Position numbers and translations under genes: made by a program. Under the pieces are notes generated by a model. The model ran no database searches. It was not told the DNA's origin and saw only the letters and a list, made by a program, of their open reading frames with translations. Shown here in pieces: positions 33,441-46,215 of a stretch of 64,000 nucleotides of DNA. The DNA comes from Phoronis australis (Eukaryota; Phoronida; Phoronidae). Position 1 is the first letter of the stretch, and each line of letters opens with the position of its first letter. The stretch covers positions 7,586 through 71,585 of the forward strand of contig NMRA01000080.1 in NCBI GenBank assembly GCA_002633005.1. The letters run 5' to 3'.

Positions 33441-33990
33441 TTGTTCATACATTCCTCGTAATAAACACGCCACACATCTTTATATATGTCACATTCGGTT
33501 AATGTGTTTATATGCCAAAAATACACTCATCCAAACAGCAGTGAACTATGTGTATATGTACACAACAGATTTTACCACTTTAAAATTCAAAAATGTATGA
33601 TACTTTTATCTTTTTATAATTCTGAAATGTTAGCCGATGACACTGTCTCCGTCAGGCTCTACGGTATATTTGGATACTTGTGCAGCAGAATTGTAAAAAA
33701 TATACTTCTATAAACATGTTGAAACCATCCTAAATGACATTCTTGGTGAACTGTCAATAATAACTTTCAAAGATGAAAACTTATTCATTTATTGATCTGG
33801 ACACCAAAAGTAGAAGATGCATACCATATACCACATACGAGAAAGATTACTGCCAAATTCTATTGATATATAGCATGTGTAAAGATTAATAATGTTTCCT
33901 TATTCGTAAAATTTTAACAATTTTTCCTTGTGAATTAACTTTGAACAGATTCCTGTAAAACTGGGACTTGTTACTGTGACACAGTCAGTT

Positions 33991-34109
<119 letters not shown>

Positions 34110-34617
34110 CGCTATACCGGCGCCGACCGGCGGCCTCCATACTGGCTAGTGGCAGACGGGGCAGGTACGTCAAGATTCAGTCCAGTTACCACCAGGTTTG
34201 CGGAGGAACGATTTGGGGTTTGCGCCCCTGAATAGTACCGCCCGGCACCGGAAAGCGCCAGTGCTGATGATCGGCCGCGGGCCCGACGATCAGGAAGTTT
34301 CGGCGTGTTTCCCTCACGAAACAAAATTTTTAAAATGCGCGTTTGTACTTTACTTTATATCGTGCCACTGTAGGGAGCATCTCAGTCCTTGCCCCGCGTT
34401 GACACCTCAAGTGGTGCCCCCATCCCCGATTTCGACCTGTGTAATCCCCCAGTTAACAGATACGTGGTGCCATCCTTGGACAACACCTATTTAGCCCCCC
34501 CCCCACTTTGACAGGCGCCCGACGGCATCTGAGTCCTTTTGGTACGCCACAGAGTCAGGGCACTCGGTATGTTTATACTATGAAGTTCAGACCCGTGTTG
34601 AACTGTTTACATGATGT

Positions 34618-34806
34618 CACAGATACGGATCTACGTGGGGGGGGGGGTTCAGGGAGCTTAAACCACGGGACAGGACCAAAAATAAAAATTTGAAAAAACG
34701 TCACCAGGAAAACGAAATCGCCTACAAAAACAAATAAAATATTACGCGCCTCGGATTCTCGCTAACCCTAACCCCCTACCTTACTGAAAACGTAGATCTG
34801 CCACTG
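34618..34806. mobile_element. Candidate TIR element with G-rich left end
   Basis: The left end GGATCTACGTGGGGGG and right end CGTAGATCTGCCACTG are imperfect inverted repeats of the same general type as the 7514 MITE (ending in CCACTG). About 190 bp, no ORF. Confidence 0.45.
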
Positions 34807-35659
34807 AACGTCACGAACCGAGTCATTAATAAAATTGTCTTTCGTGAGCTGTTTTCTCTTGACTTTGAATGTATGCCTTTTCATACCGTTAATGTTCGCA
34901 CTGTCAGAAATATTCAACATTGGGATGGCCCGCGACTGGTGTGGAGATTAATATTCGTAGCAACCTGCAGGGACTTTACAATATGAACGCAAAATTACAA
35001 TGAGTTTTGACCAAGTCGAAGATTTTTTTGCACTGAACAGGGGGCCATGATAACCCCCTTAGGTGCCTCCTTTCCCGGCTTTGTCAGTGGCACTCACAAC
35101 GAAGATAAATAAATACGAGCAAGGCAAATTCGGCTGGTAGTCGCGTCCGCCGTCTCCATGTAAACAAACAGCAACGCCATCTATCATTTAGACGAAGCAC
35201 GCATGCCATTCACAATTTCCATATTTTTGTAATAAGTAATAATCATCAGTAGTTTTGATGGAATGGTAATTAGTAATGCTGTCTGCTTTTTCTCTAATAA
35301 AGAAACTTTTTACGTTGTTTTTGCAAGGTAATTACACGTTTCAAGGGGCCCCCTATTGGTGGTTCAGGCAACTGAGAACAGACAAATAGGAAAAAGTGCA
35401 GTTTTTGAAAAGGTGCAATATGGCTGCTACAGAGTTCCAAATTTGGCCAAAAATGGCTTCGGTGGAAACCTGCAAATTAGCCCCCACTTTTTTCAGTTCT
35501 GCGCCGCCCATGAGATTGCACCCGCAGTAACAATCGTTGTACAGGCCAACAAATCACAAATTACTGGAACGGCAATGGCAAAAGATGGCAATGACGACGA
35601 GTTACAGACAAATCGGACAATAGGTGTGGCCCCTGATATAGATTGTTTTTTACGTTTGC

Positions 35660-36215
35660 TTCTATAGTTTAGGCGATCGTTTTCATAAAATTTGGCAGAT
35701 AGATATGTTTTGCAGAGGTGACGCCACCTTTTTCAATGCGAATGGGTTTGACCCATTATGCGGCATCTAATGGACATTCTTATAATAGTAAAAATACTCA
35801 TAGAAGCACAGCGTTTGTGGTGCTATGGTGGGCGCATTTCAGCGCTCCGCGTTGCTCTTGTTGGCATCTGTGGTTGTATCAATCTAGTCCCTTGCAAGGT
35901 CACAATTTCGCATGTGTAGTTCTATTAACTTGACAACAGTTGGACCATCGATGTGCCTCTCAATGAAAATTTGCTTATTTTTTCTCAAAAAGTAAGTTAT
36001 GCTTTTCTCTATCTTTGGAGTTCCCTTGCGGATTTTCATTCAATTTTGGCTGACAGTGTTGTGTTAGAGAGATGACGACGCCTTAATTTGGACAGGTTCA
36101 ATGTATTCTGTGCTATCTAATGGCCATTTTATGATATTAAAATACTACTGGAATTGCATTGCAGCCGTGGGTGCTTTTCAACGCTCCACGTAGCTCTTGT
36201 TTACAGAAAGCAAGC
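35660..36215 (+). repeat. Two divergent units related to the satellite at 60-61.4 kb
   Basis: Two stretches (about 35680-35880 and 36030-36210) carry the same sequence order: an AAAATTTGGC-like start, GAG.TGACG, a block ending GGCATCTAATGGACATT or TATCTAATGGCCATT, then ATAATA.TAAAATACT and finally CAGCGCTCC or CAACGCTCC. The unit spacing is about 350 bp. CTAATGG(A/C)CATT replaces the CCTAGTGGCCATT of the younger array. Confidence 0.6.
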
Positions 36216-37269
36216 ATCGAAAAATTTTACACCATTTGAGCATTTGTTACAATACTTTATTTGTCCAAGATCACAATAAGTGTGTAGGGAAATAGGCTGT
36301 TTTGAAAACGAGAATCATTCATTACAGAACACACATCCCATCAAATCTTCTCAGTATTGTCATAAAAAATTATGGTTACGTGTATCTTAATGCAGCAGAA
36401 ATCTGTGCAAGTCGCGGTGTTGCGATGTTGGAAATTAAAGGTACATGCACCAAAAGATTTCAAAATATAATATAAAAACTTCCACAGAAGTCTTCAAGAC
36501 TCTGCCGAAATTGGGTAAATTTGTTTCCAGAATAATGTGTCAGTTTAGACGATTTTTGTCAGACTTGAATGTGCATAGTGTCTAGTCGTTACTTACACAG
36601 TAACTTGCCGCAACTTCGACTGCACGAGAGGAGCAACACTTGCATAGATCTTGATGAGATTTAGCTAGAACTGAAATGCATTTGATTCTATTCGAAAGAA
36701 AACATATTTTTTAATAGCCTCGTCAAAATTTGACATTGTCTATTTAATTTTGAAAACTACTGTGTGCTAGTCTTTGCACCTTTACACGGTATGTTTTATG
36801 CTATGTTGGAGAAAATAAAAACTTAGACCTGTCCAAGCAGATATCTTAAGGAAAAGTTACATACGTATTTTTAATGTTTATTATTGTATCTACTAGCGGG
36901 TATGTCGAGCCCTGACTCGAGACAGTTCATTGTATTCTGCAGATTTTGTCAATATCTCCGGCGTTCTAAGTTTCATATGTACGCAATGCGTAACACCGGC
37001 TAAAAAGTGCCTGGACGGTAATTAAGTCTACGACAAACTCATGCTGAGTTTAATGGTTCGAAATATTCTTAACTGACTGCTGCCTACTTTGGTTCGAAAT
37101 GTACTTAAGGATATGTAGGACCTTGCTTCTTTATTTTTTGCAACATTGCATATATGCGTGGGTGAATCGTTCATCTTCATTTCTACGAGTTAACTTTGAA
37201 ATCGACATCTTGCCTTTATATGGTAGAAAGAAAACGATTACCCAGACACACTTCAAGAGAGTGTAAATT

Positions 37270-37510
37270 TGTTTGGTACTCATCACAGTTCGAAGGTTAC
37301 ACAGCTGTCACTCAAATCAGATCTCCCGGCAAGCAAAGAGCAGTTACGTATGTACCCACAGTCCTTTCATTCAGAGAATCGCCATAATACTGAGTCATCG
37401 AGGTGTGAGTAGCATAATACGCAATTTTGATCCTGCGGGAGTCATGCATCTGCCTGCCTTAGGACCGTTGAGAACGAATGCACCGAGTTCGAGTCGCCTC
37501 GATGGTCTGT
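37270..37510 (+). repeat. Dispersed repeat, copy in + orientation
   Basis: It matches the reverse complement of 56655-56895: shared blocks include TCTCCCGGC, AGAGCAGTT, CAGTCCTTTCATTCA and GTTGAGAACGAATGCACC. The TTCGAGTC near its end resembles a tRNA box B, but no box A was found, so a SINE origin is only a guess. Confidence 0.6.
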
Positions 37511-38039
37511 GACTTCGTGTTCCAGAACACAGTAAGTTGTGGGAAAAGATTTATTGTAATCTATTTCGCCCGAGGTATGGAACGAGGTATGTTGCAGACT
37601 AAAACACGATAAGCGTAGTAGAATTATTTTAGTAACTAGTAAGTAGAAAAGCCAATGCAAGACTCTGCAAGGTGGGCATATGAAAACACACAGACTGAAG
37701 TGCACTTAGTGATAAAAGACAACTCATTGTAGTTTAATTTCAAAGTATCAGAAAATGTGTACTGTTCAGGAAAAACACTAAACCCGAGATCGACAGGAGT
37801 GTTACTGAGACACAGAGTAACAGGTCCACAAAAAGGTACACACTAGGTCAAGGTACACAGTGGCTAAACGAACAAGACCATCGTATACTGAACAAAAGAA
37901 ATATGGTTTACCAATGTGATGTTGAGTAGAGAGGTGCATAAATACAAAAGTAGTACCTGGATGGCATAAATATAAATAAGTAAAATAAGCCCTAAGGGTG
38001 GATATAAATCTAAAGAATGACAAATAGCATGATGATGAC

Positions 38040-38350
38040 AGCAGTCACGTTACTTCCAATTCCATTATGACCTCGTTTTTCACTTCCTCCCGGTTTACTC
38101 ACGACTTCCGGTTACGCATGTGACCTTTGATTGAGGTCCGTCTTCAGAGCAAAGACACGATGTCAATTATGTGCCAAATTTGACCTATTTAACATTGACC
38201 TGTGACGTCATTGCTACTTCCTACGGTTTACAGAAGACGTCATTTCCTGGTCCACATTTAAACTCTAACCTATAACCCTTGACCGACACACCTCTCACCT
38301 GACATACTACATACACGGCAGGAAACTCCATCAGTAAAACCAAGCACAGG
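38040..38350. repeat. Stretch dense in ACTTCCGGTT and TGACCT words
   Basis: The words TTACTTCC, ACTTCCGGTT, GTGACCTTTG, TTGACC and GACGTCATT recur within 300 bases. No gene model fits. It may be a decayed short-period repeat. The regulatory look (nuclear-receptor half-site words) is not by itself evidence of function. Confidence 0.35.
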
Positions 38351-39949
38351 TGGTGAGTGTTATTTTGATCATGTGAGGAGAGTAGGTTTTGTAGTTTCAA
38401 GTTTTTGTTTGTTTGGTGAAAAATCGTCGATGTGGGCGGCTGCTTTTTACCGTTTTGTATTTGAACGGCATATTTCCTTTAGACGAAGGCAAAAACAAAT
38501 TTATTGCGTCTGTGAAAAAGCGAATTTGAATTTTAACAGTGGACAGCCATAACCAACTTGGGACACTTGCGACATATATTGAAATATGTGTCTCAGGTTT
38601 TAAAGCAGCTTTTCGATGAGAGATCGGGCTCAAAACTTGAAGTGCCGACGCCAGCCAAGTTTTATTGTACTCGACCGAGAGAAAGAAAGAGTGTGTTTGT
38701 GGAGACACTAGGCCAGTGTGCCACAGTAGGCCACTTTTACTTTTATTTGCTATTAATCATGAATACTCTTTTTCCTTTATAGTTTACTGGGTTATTTTAT
38801 CGCCACGGCAGTGAAATATGTGAAACATGTTTACTAGAAAATTTCAAAGGTCCAAACGATCCACAATTCCTAAACAAATGTATAAACGAGCCGATAAAAC
38901 CTGGCGGGGGAATAAGACTATCGTCTATTGACTATACTGAAGTGAGTCTTGGATTCGCGCCCTTCACCTCAGGGCCTTAGCATAACTTAAACAGCTTGGA
39001 ATAAATGTTTGTCAGGTAAATAAATAAATGATTTGAGAACACTAACACTTTCCAACGTATTTCTCTCCTCGACCCGTCCTCATAAACACCTGTTATCAAG
39101 CTTTTCACACAGATCCCACGTCACCAATGGTGACTTGTACATTAGCAACCATTGGTGTCACAAACTTACACGCAGACACAGCCTAAAAATGGTGTTACTG
39201 CAGACGCAATCATTCATATTGCCTGTGTATATTAAGTATTGTTTCCTGTTGTACTCATTTTCAAGTAGCCCCAGATTGTGAACTTGTCACGTGGTACTGA
39301 CATTTAAAAGCGTTCTACCCGCCAGTTCCATTTCGTATTTCGTATCTGTGTGCAGTGTATGCATGTCATTGGTTTCGTCGTTGAGATTGCAGGGTTTTCA
39401 TGATGTAAGTATTGTTCTTTTGCTTATCGTTATATTCTGGTTTGTGCAATGCATTCTCTCGTGTCCTGCGTAGTTTCAGTATTTTCGCTTTATTTACTTC
39501 GCCGTATTTCGTCCTTTGTGGTTCGTGTCGAGGGATTTGGGCGTTGTTCGCTGCGACCTTGAGATTGCGATTCACAAACCAGTCTGTTTCTAGCTCATAT
39601 TATCGTAATGGTTTAGCGTGACTTGATATCTAGTTTGCGTCACGGTCTCGCGGCAGAATTGTGTATGAATTAGGTTCGTTTTTGTATATAGTATTTCCAT
39701 ATAAGATTCAGTTGATCTGATGTAGCCATTTCGTTACTTGTATATTTTCTTCGTTGATGTAAATAACGTTTTTTGTGTATATTGTCAATGCCTGTGCTTG
39801 TATTATATTTCGTAGTAGTGACTCAGGGTTTTGTTTATTTCAGTTTACGGGTTTGTCTATCTACTGACGGCACTCGAATAAAAGAATTAAGCTGTACGTA
39901 GAATCACCTGTGTTTCTCTCGATTGTTCGCTGACACTGCGCCAGAACAA

Positions 39950-40166
39950 ATGGGGTGCTCGAATTTTTTGAGAATATGAACTTTTCACTAAGATTCACGG
40001 GGTACGTTCAGAGCTGTGAATTGGGCATTCGCAGAATTTTGATAGTTCTAAGACTTGCCTTTTTAGTGGACTTTTGTCTCGTTTTCTGAGGCGGACCTTT
40101 TTGCCGACTTCGCCAAATGGAGGGACTCGTTCGAGCCCCCCGAGCACCCACTGGGTGTGCGCATGT
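39950..40166 (+). repeat. Copy 2 of the GGGGTGCTCGA element
   Basis: It begins GGGGTGCTCGAATTTTTTGA and ends CGAGCACCCACTGGGTGTGC, with inverted GGTGCTCGA/TCGAGC.CC ends. The interior matches 30095-30315 directly and 49000-49230 in reverse. Confidence 0.7.
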
Positions 40167-40782
40167 TTACAGTTGTCATGCATGTTGATGCTTCCTGCTT
40201 TCTAAACAGGTTCAGTAAAAATGGTAAAAAGGACAAGATTTACACAATCCGATGGCTTAGTGTGAACATATAACGAGTAAGAACGCCACCTGAATGGTGT
40301 GCTCACCTATGAAGGACCCAGATTTGTATCAAGATTCGAGAGATCTCCGGGTGTAGCCTACTAACGACTTGGAAAGTTATAGATCGTCAGAGACATTTAG
40401 ATATACCTGGGGGTTGTCATTTATTACCTATTTCATGTACACCCCAGCCAACCCGCGATCAAAAACGAAAACCTTACACCAAAGACGGCAGACGACAGTG
40501 AAATACCCGGTGGCTTTAACTGGTCTTAAATAGAGGCCACTTTGGTACCAATGCGACACACCGAAAAGCGCAAGAGCTTAGCCTTTGATGTGGACCTGAA
40601 ATAATATTTGGCTTTTGATATTTTTTGACATAGAGACCGCAGAATGCAATGACTTTCGGTAAAATGCCTTGCGTCTCGTAAATTCGTCAATTTCTACTTG
40701 GTATTAACGTAGAAAATATATCTGAAACTAAATAAGGCGATCCAGATCCTCCCAATGATACTATTGTTTCATGAAATGAAGA

Positions 40783-41078
40783 ATATAAATCGGTAAATAA
40801 AACAACAAGAATGGATCAACTGAAATTTGAAATTTTCGGATGTAACAACTTCCTTTATCAACAAAAACAGAAATAAAGTAAAATCAAACACAAAATGACA
40901 ATTGACATATAAGATATGGTGTATGTATCATTTTCATTACACCATATGTTATATGTCAATTGTCATTTTGTGTTTGATTTTACTTTATTTCTGTTTTTGT
41001 TGATAAAGGAAGTTGTTACATCCGAAAATTTCAAATTTCAGTTGATCCATTCTTGTTGTTTTATTTACCGATTTATAT
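40783..41078. repeat. 296-bp hairpin: 139-bp arms, one mismatch, 18-nt spacer
   Basis: Bases 40783-40921 and 40940-41078 are reverse complements along 139 bp with a single mismatch (in the TATAAGATATG / CATATGTTATA pair). The spacer at 40922-40939 is A/T-rich. Neither arm contains a gene. It could be a very young fold-back MITE, a hairpin transcript source, or an assembly/cloning inversion. Confidence 0.9.
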
Positions 41079-41079
41079 A

Positions 41080-44000
41080 CTTGGTATTAGAACTTCTTGG
41101 ATTCTTCAGTAGAGACTTCTGACGTTTATAGTTAAATCGTCCCTAGTGACACCTTTGTTAGTTATAATTTGTGAAACAAGTTGAGATATATACCGATGCA
41201 AGCAGGTCCTTGTGTGAGACGGCGATCGGGAACGAAGCTGTTAATTCTCCATGGCGATCGTGAACGCACTTTTTTTCTCTGCATTTTTCTCAATAATCGT
41301 TCAAGTTACGGTGTTATATCAATAATTTTAGAATAATACGATCCTGAATTAGTTGATGGGTCGATTGTTTGTTATACTTTCACCGTTTTTTATGATTTCT
41401 ATGTGAGATTTAGCTCCACTTAATATGATTAAATGCGTTTGATTTTTCAGTTGAACTGTAGCCACACGATGAGTGTTAACATACATGTACACGCCTTCAA
41501 AAAAGAGAAGCACAACTGCTGCATGTGACAAAGGGCTGTGTATGCATATATTTTGTGGAGCTTCGTTCAGGAAGAAACCTTTTTTGTATAACCGGATGAC
41601 AATAAAACACAGTGACACTCAGCAGCAATCAAGACCTTTACCAGCCCCTTGATTGACGTGTTGCATTGGGGCAAGATTTTTTACCGACATAAGCAAACAC
41701 AATATGAAGCGCAGTGCTCAGGAACCAAGTTGATTCAGTGCCCTGTCTGCGATCAATGTCAGGTTTCACGGAAAGAGTAAGCCTGAGGACACTCCTTGTT
41801 GTTGTGAATGTGTCATGCAAAGAGTATGCCTCCTTCTACAGGCATGAGAACCAGAATCGCCATGAATAAAATCATTCAGTCCAATAGTGAAAGTTATTTC
41901 AATAAAAGTCACTAAACTTTTTTCGTATTTAAAGAGTTTATGGTTGGTAGTTGTCTGATGTGATAGTATTTTGAAGTTTGGTTTGAACCATTTTCCTATT
42001 TATGTTATTTCAACAGCATCTTTAACAGAACCAGTGCATTTTTGTAGTGTTTAGTTAGATTTAAATGGCCACACTATGTATCACTGGGTGATACTTACAT
42101 GCAATTGTTATGACCAATTAGTATTTTAAAAGAAAACTATATGCCTGCCATAATTGTAGAAATTGTTTTCATGTTGTTGTTGATTCCCTGTAAGAGAATT
42201 TTATAGTATGAACCGGTCCGAAATAGACTGCCTATGATTCAGTGATGATTTAGTCTAATACATTCCAAAAATAATTCGCAGGAAATGCAATGCTGATTTC
42301 TCTAAAGCAATATTTCACATTTTGTTTCTGTTGCTTTAATACTGTTGTTGATTTCCTGTGTAATCACTACATTGTGTTTTGAAGTGATGTTAAAGACAAC
42401 ATTTTACGTTTTGAAAAAAATCACAATATAGTAGGTGTATTATTACTCGTCTCAATCTTTTTCAATGTCACATTAAACTGGAGATCATGGACTGAAGATG
42501 CACTCAGGACCGAGACTACAAAACAGAAGAGTCAATCAAAAGGTACTATATGTTGTATATCCAATCCACACCAGTGCCACAAGTCACTCTGTTTATCTCT
42601 GTATCGATAATATCAGTAAAACATCAAACAAATACCACCCGTTTTATCAGCAAAACAGTTAACACCATTTCTGGCAATTTTTAAATCCCAGACCTTCATG
42701 AGCGGTAATCTTTGAATCACCTCACGAATGGTGTAGCCGCACTCTTCTCGCTCCCCACAGGCACGGTCATCATCATTCTTTGACTTCACTGGCGTATTTG
42801 TTTTTTTCCTTTTGCTGTCACAATCTTTCAAGAAGATTCGACTCTCACTTTCATATGCATCAGCAATTTGTTTACTCCTGGCTTACACGCCACATGGAAC
42901 AATTGCTGGGTGAGTCTTAGTTCAGAACCCCTTGTTCCCCTTGGTTTCGTCTAAAAGTATAATTATATCTGTAATTCAAAACCCTGGTAGGGTGTAGTTT
43001 TACGCCCTGATTAACCTGTTCGTAGAAGCTCGCCTCACAATAATAACAGTGAACTTGGTTCCTGAAATGAAAATAAATTCATTTGTGAAAATATCTGTGA
43101 CTAAATTAGTGCTTGATGTACATGTAGTCGCTCATTGTGATTTAATGGTAATGCCATGATGGTATTGTTCAGTTTTGACACAAAAGAAGAAGATTAATGA
43201 CGAAAAATGTGATTATCTCATTGCACCATACTTATTTTGTAACACTTTTCACGTTTTATAAGTAAAACGTTCACAATTTTTCGGCACACCACCATGCGTT
43301 CTCGATCGCATAACCAAACAAAAATTTGGGTTTCCGATCGCTAATCTTTGCGTTCTTGATCGCATCTTTCAACAGAAAGGTGTCGAAAAAATCAGAGATC
43401 CTGACAAAACTACGAAAAACAAGAGTTGTGTTGTATTTTCAAAAGTCATTTCTTCATAACTTCATGCTCAGTTTATTGATTTCAGTGGCGGATCAGCGTT
43501 TTCAGTAAGGGGGGGTGGTTAGGATTCCCGCAAAGGTCGAATCCGAGGCGCGTGGCGCCGAGCGGGTGAAGGGAGGTCGGGTTTACCCCCCTCCCGTGTA
43601 ACACAACTTTTTGTTTTTGTAGCCAAACAGTGAAAGTTCCATGCATCCTGGTACGTTTCCTGCACTTAACATGTAAACTGGAGTTATTCATAAGATAATT
43701 AATAACCCTTCTCGATTTCGTCACATGAACTTTGCTCATAAGTTTCGTGAATCTAGATTTGTGCACATCTGGGTATGAGTCGCACCACCAGCAAAAAAAT
43801 TTGTTGGAAGATCTGCTTACACACACCTTTTTAGCATACGAAAAAGTGTGACGTATATACAGGGGCTTAGACAACTACCAAATATTCAAGAGCGTAAGGA
43901 GCACCGACGGGGCATAAAAACTTGAATATCAGATGATCGCAACAGGCTCAAGCTGTTTAAGAACGAAGACCTGTACTGTTACATGTAGTACTGAAATAAA

Positions 44001-44100
44001 CATGTGTTCTGTCTCGTTACGAGAAAGACTGGCGAACGATGGTGCTCTCAGCTCATAGTCTATTATTACAATAAACAATTAAGTATCACTTTATTAAGCT
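41080..44100. other. No gene recognised
   Basis: Short ORFs only, including 42831-42613 on the minus strand (rich in Lys, Asp and Cys), for which no family was recognised. A CAGTGGCGGATC end of the 7514 MITE type is at about 43484, followed by a G/C-rich stretch, but no matching right end was found. Confidence 0.5.
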
Positions 44101-44214
44101 GAATCACGTTGACAACAATTGAAAAACGTCAAATGTTTCAGGAAACAAATCATCTGAAAACAGTTTCACGAAACCAAAACATTTTGTACACCGTGGTGAA
44201 AAGATATATCGGGA

Positions 44215-44490
44215 GCAGTTCGCAGAGGGACCAGATGTACACTGAGAGTACACAAAATCTCTGGCCTGGTCCGTCATGAGACCAAAAGTACACCTGTACT
44301 CATTATCCCTATAAAAATAGTCGATCTGTCGCGGGACCAAACAGTACTGGCTTAGAAAAATAGTTTTACAAAGCACACTTTGGTAAAAAAACATCACAAG
44401 ACTAGTTCACCGAGGGGCCAGAAGTACACTGAAACTCGATATCTACACAAATCAAGCTGGCGTGGTCCGTCGCGAGACCTAAAGCGTACT
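44215..44490. repeat. Tandem pair of about 190-bp units
   Basis: 44215-44290 (GAGGGACCAGATGTACACTG ... GTCCGTCATGAGACC.AAAGTAC) is repeated at 44405-44490 (GAGGGGCCAGAAGTACACTG ... GTCCGTCGCGAGACC.AAAGCGTAC). A third half unit, GTCGCGGGACCAAACAGTAC, lies between them at about 44326. Confidence 0.65.
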
Positions 44491-45891
44491 TTGCAAAAAA
44501 TTTTGAATTGAAAACTTCTCTCTAGACACTTTTTAATCCTCAGTGGTTGCTCATACGTGTAGTTTACACATCTGGTGGTCAACTGCTGCGAGAGGTTGTC
44601 TAGGAAGGGTTTTCGCACCGTTCTGTAGTACTCACTGGAAGAAACAAGTATTGAGTACAGATTTAACTACGCACTACATGTACGTGAAATAGATTTAGGA
44701 TATGAAGCAGATAGACTCAAGTGGAAATACAAACCAGAATCAGTTTCTGTGCGCCCGTAGACCCTCTGCTCTACTTGGTAAATTTGGCATGTCCAAAAAT
44801 AATTTCTATTTCGTTTTCATTGTACACAAGCATAAAAAACCGACATCATTACAAACTGCGTAGAATTATAACTTATTACCTGGGTGTTTCTCCAGGAACG
44901 TTAGTCCTATCCTGCTGTTGTCTGGACTGCCGAGGAATCTGTATGTCGGATCCATTAGTTTGCTTGTCTTAGAACCATTCCACCCAGACATCTTCGATGT
45001 TTGTTCCCAACGCTTACACTTCGTCAACTGCTGTGTCACTGAGCTTGTAAGCCTCTACAATGTCAGCATCTCGTTTCGCAGCTCAACTGGCACTAAGCCC
45101 CCTGATCCAAATCCATTCAAAAGACTTAATGCGCAGCTAAATTTGATCCGTTCACCATGAACTACTTCAAACCTAAACGATGTATCCCAGGACCTATTTC
45201 CATCTCTTGCAATTTTCGAAATAAACGCCCGAATGTCTGAACGCTTGAAACCCGAAGTACTAACATCAAATAAATGCCCATGGGCATGGGCGTTTCGTCG
45301 GGTGGGCTTTTTTGCGGAAATTCCCAGTATAGAAAACGGCAGTGGTGCTTATTGCGGGTAAATAGACGGTAGGTGTTGAGGTCGGCACCGTCTAGGGCTC
45401 CTTAGGAGGTCTATTGAACATCGCACGAGTCCCGCAAGACTTTGTTGTGAAAATACAGCCTCCCCGCAATTTCTGGTACTGTACACTGTTCGCGAATGCG
45501 GTCACTTTGTCAATGTGAGTGCCACCTTGGTCATTCCTTGTATAGACATAACTTGCTAGAGTGCATCTTCAAACAGACTCGCGACCAGATCACGGCGCCC
45601 GCCACAATAGCAATTCTTCGGAAAACGATTTTTTTCCAAAAGTATTACATGTACATGTACACTGTATGATATTGCGCAAGCCAACTTTACTATACATCAG
45701 TCAAATTCGAGTTACAAACGTATGGGGTGTAACAGAATGACACGCCATGACAGATGAGGTATACACGTTGCACGTCAATTCGCCTCAATATCAGGGTTGC
45801 GGCACCACAGTATTTCCCCTAATCAAATCAAAACATACCTTAGAGTAAAGAAACTAGTTACCTAAAGAAATCAGCTATAGAGCTGTTCTTT

Positions 45892-46215
45892 CAGCGGTGG
45901 ATCCATCTAAAATCTTGGCTACTTCAGAAGTGTCGACGGAAGGGCGCGCACAATTGATCTCCGAGGTTTTGCCGATGAGCCACGAAGACTCGAAATGCGT
46001 TGATTTTCATAACAGCAATTCACAATGCAAAAAAATATATTTTCAGAGTGAACCCCCCCCCCCCTTCTCATTTTTTCCAAGTTGGTTTACTTGGGGTTTG
46101 CACACAATGGCGGTGCCGTTTTTGTTTTGCTGGAGACGTTTTTTTTTTTTAATTTTTGGGTCCTGGCTCGAGGGGGGGGGTTAGACCCCCTGAACCCCCC
46201 GTAGATGCGCCACTG
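45892..46215. mobile_element. Candidate TIR element with poly-C/poly-G interior
   Basis: It begins CAGCGGTGGATCCATCTA and ends TAGATGCGCCACTGG, imperfect inverted repeats of the CAGTGGCGGATC type, with runs of C and G just inside. The ORF on the + strand (45897-46184) spans the element and is not taken as a gene. Confidence 0.45.

Noticed and set aside
38040-38350. Enhancer made of nuclear-receptor half sites
   Set aside because: The words are imperfect and irregularly spaced, and look equally like a decayed repeat; no neighbouring gene supports a regulatory role.
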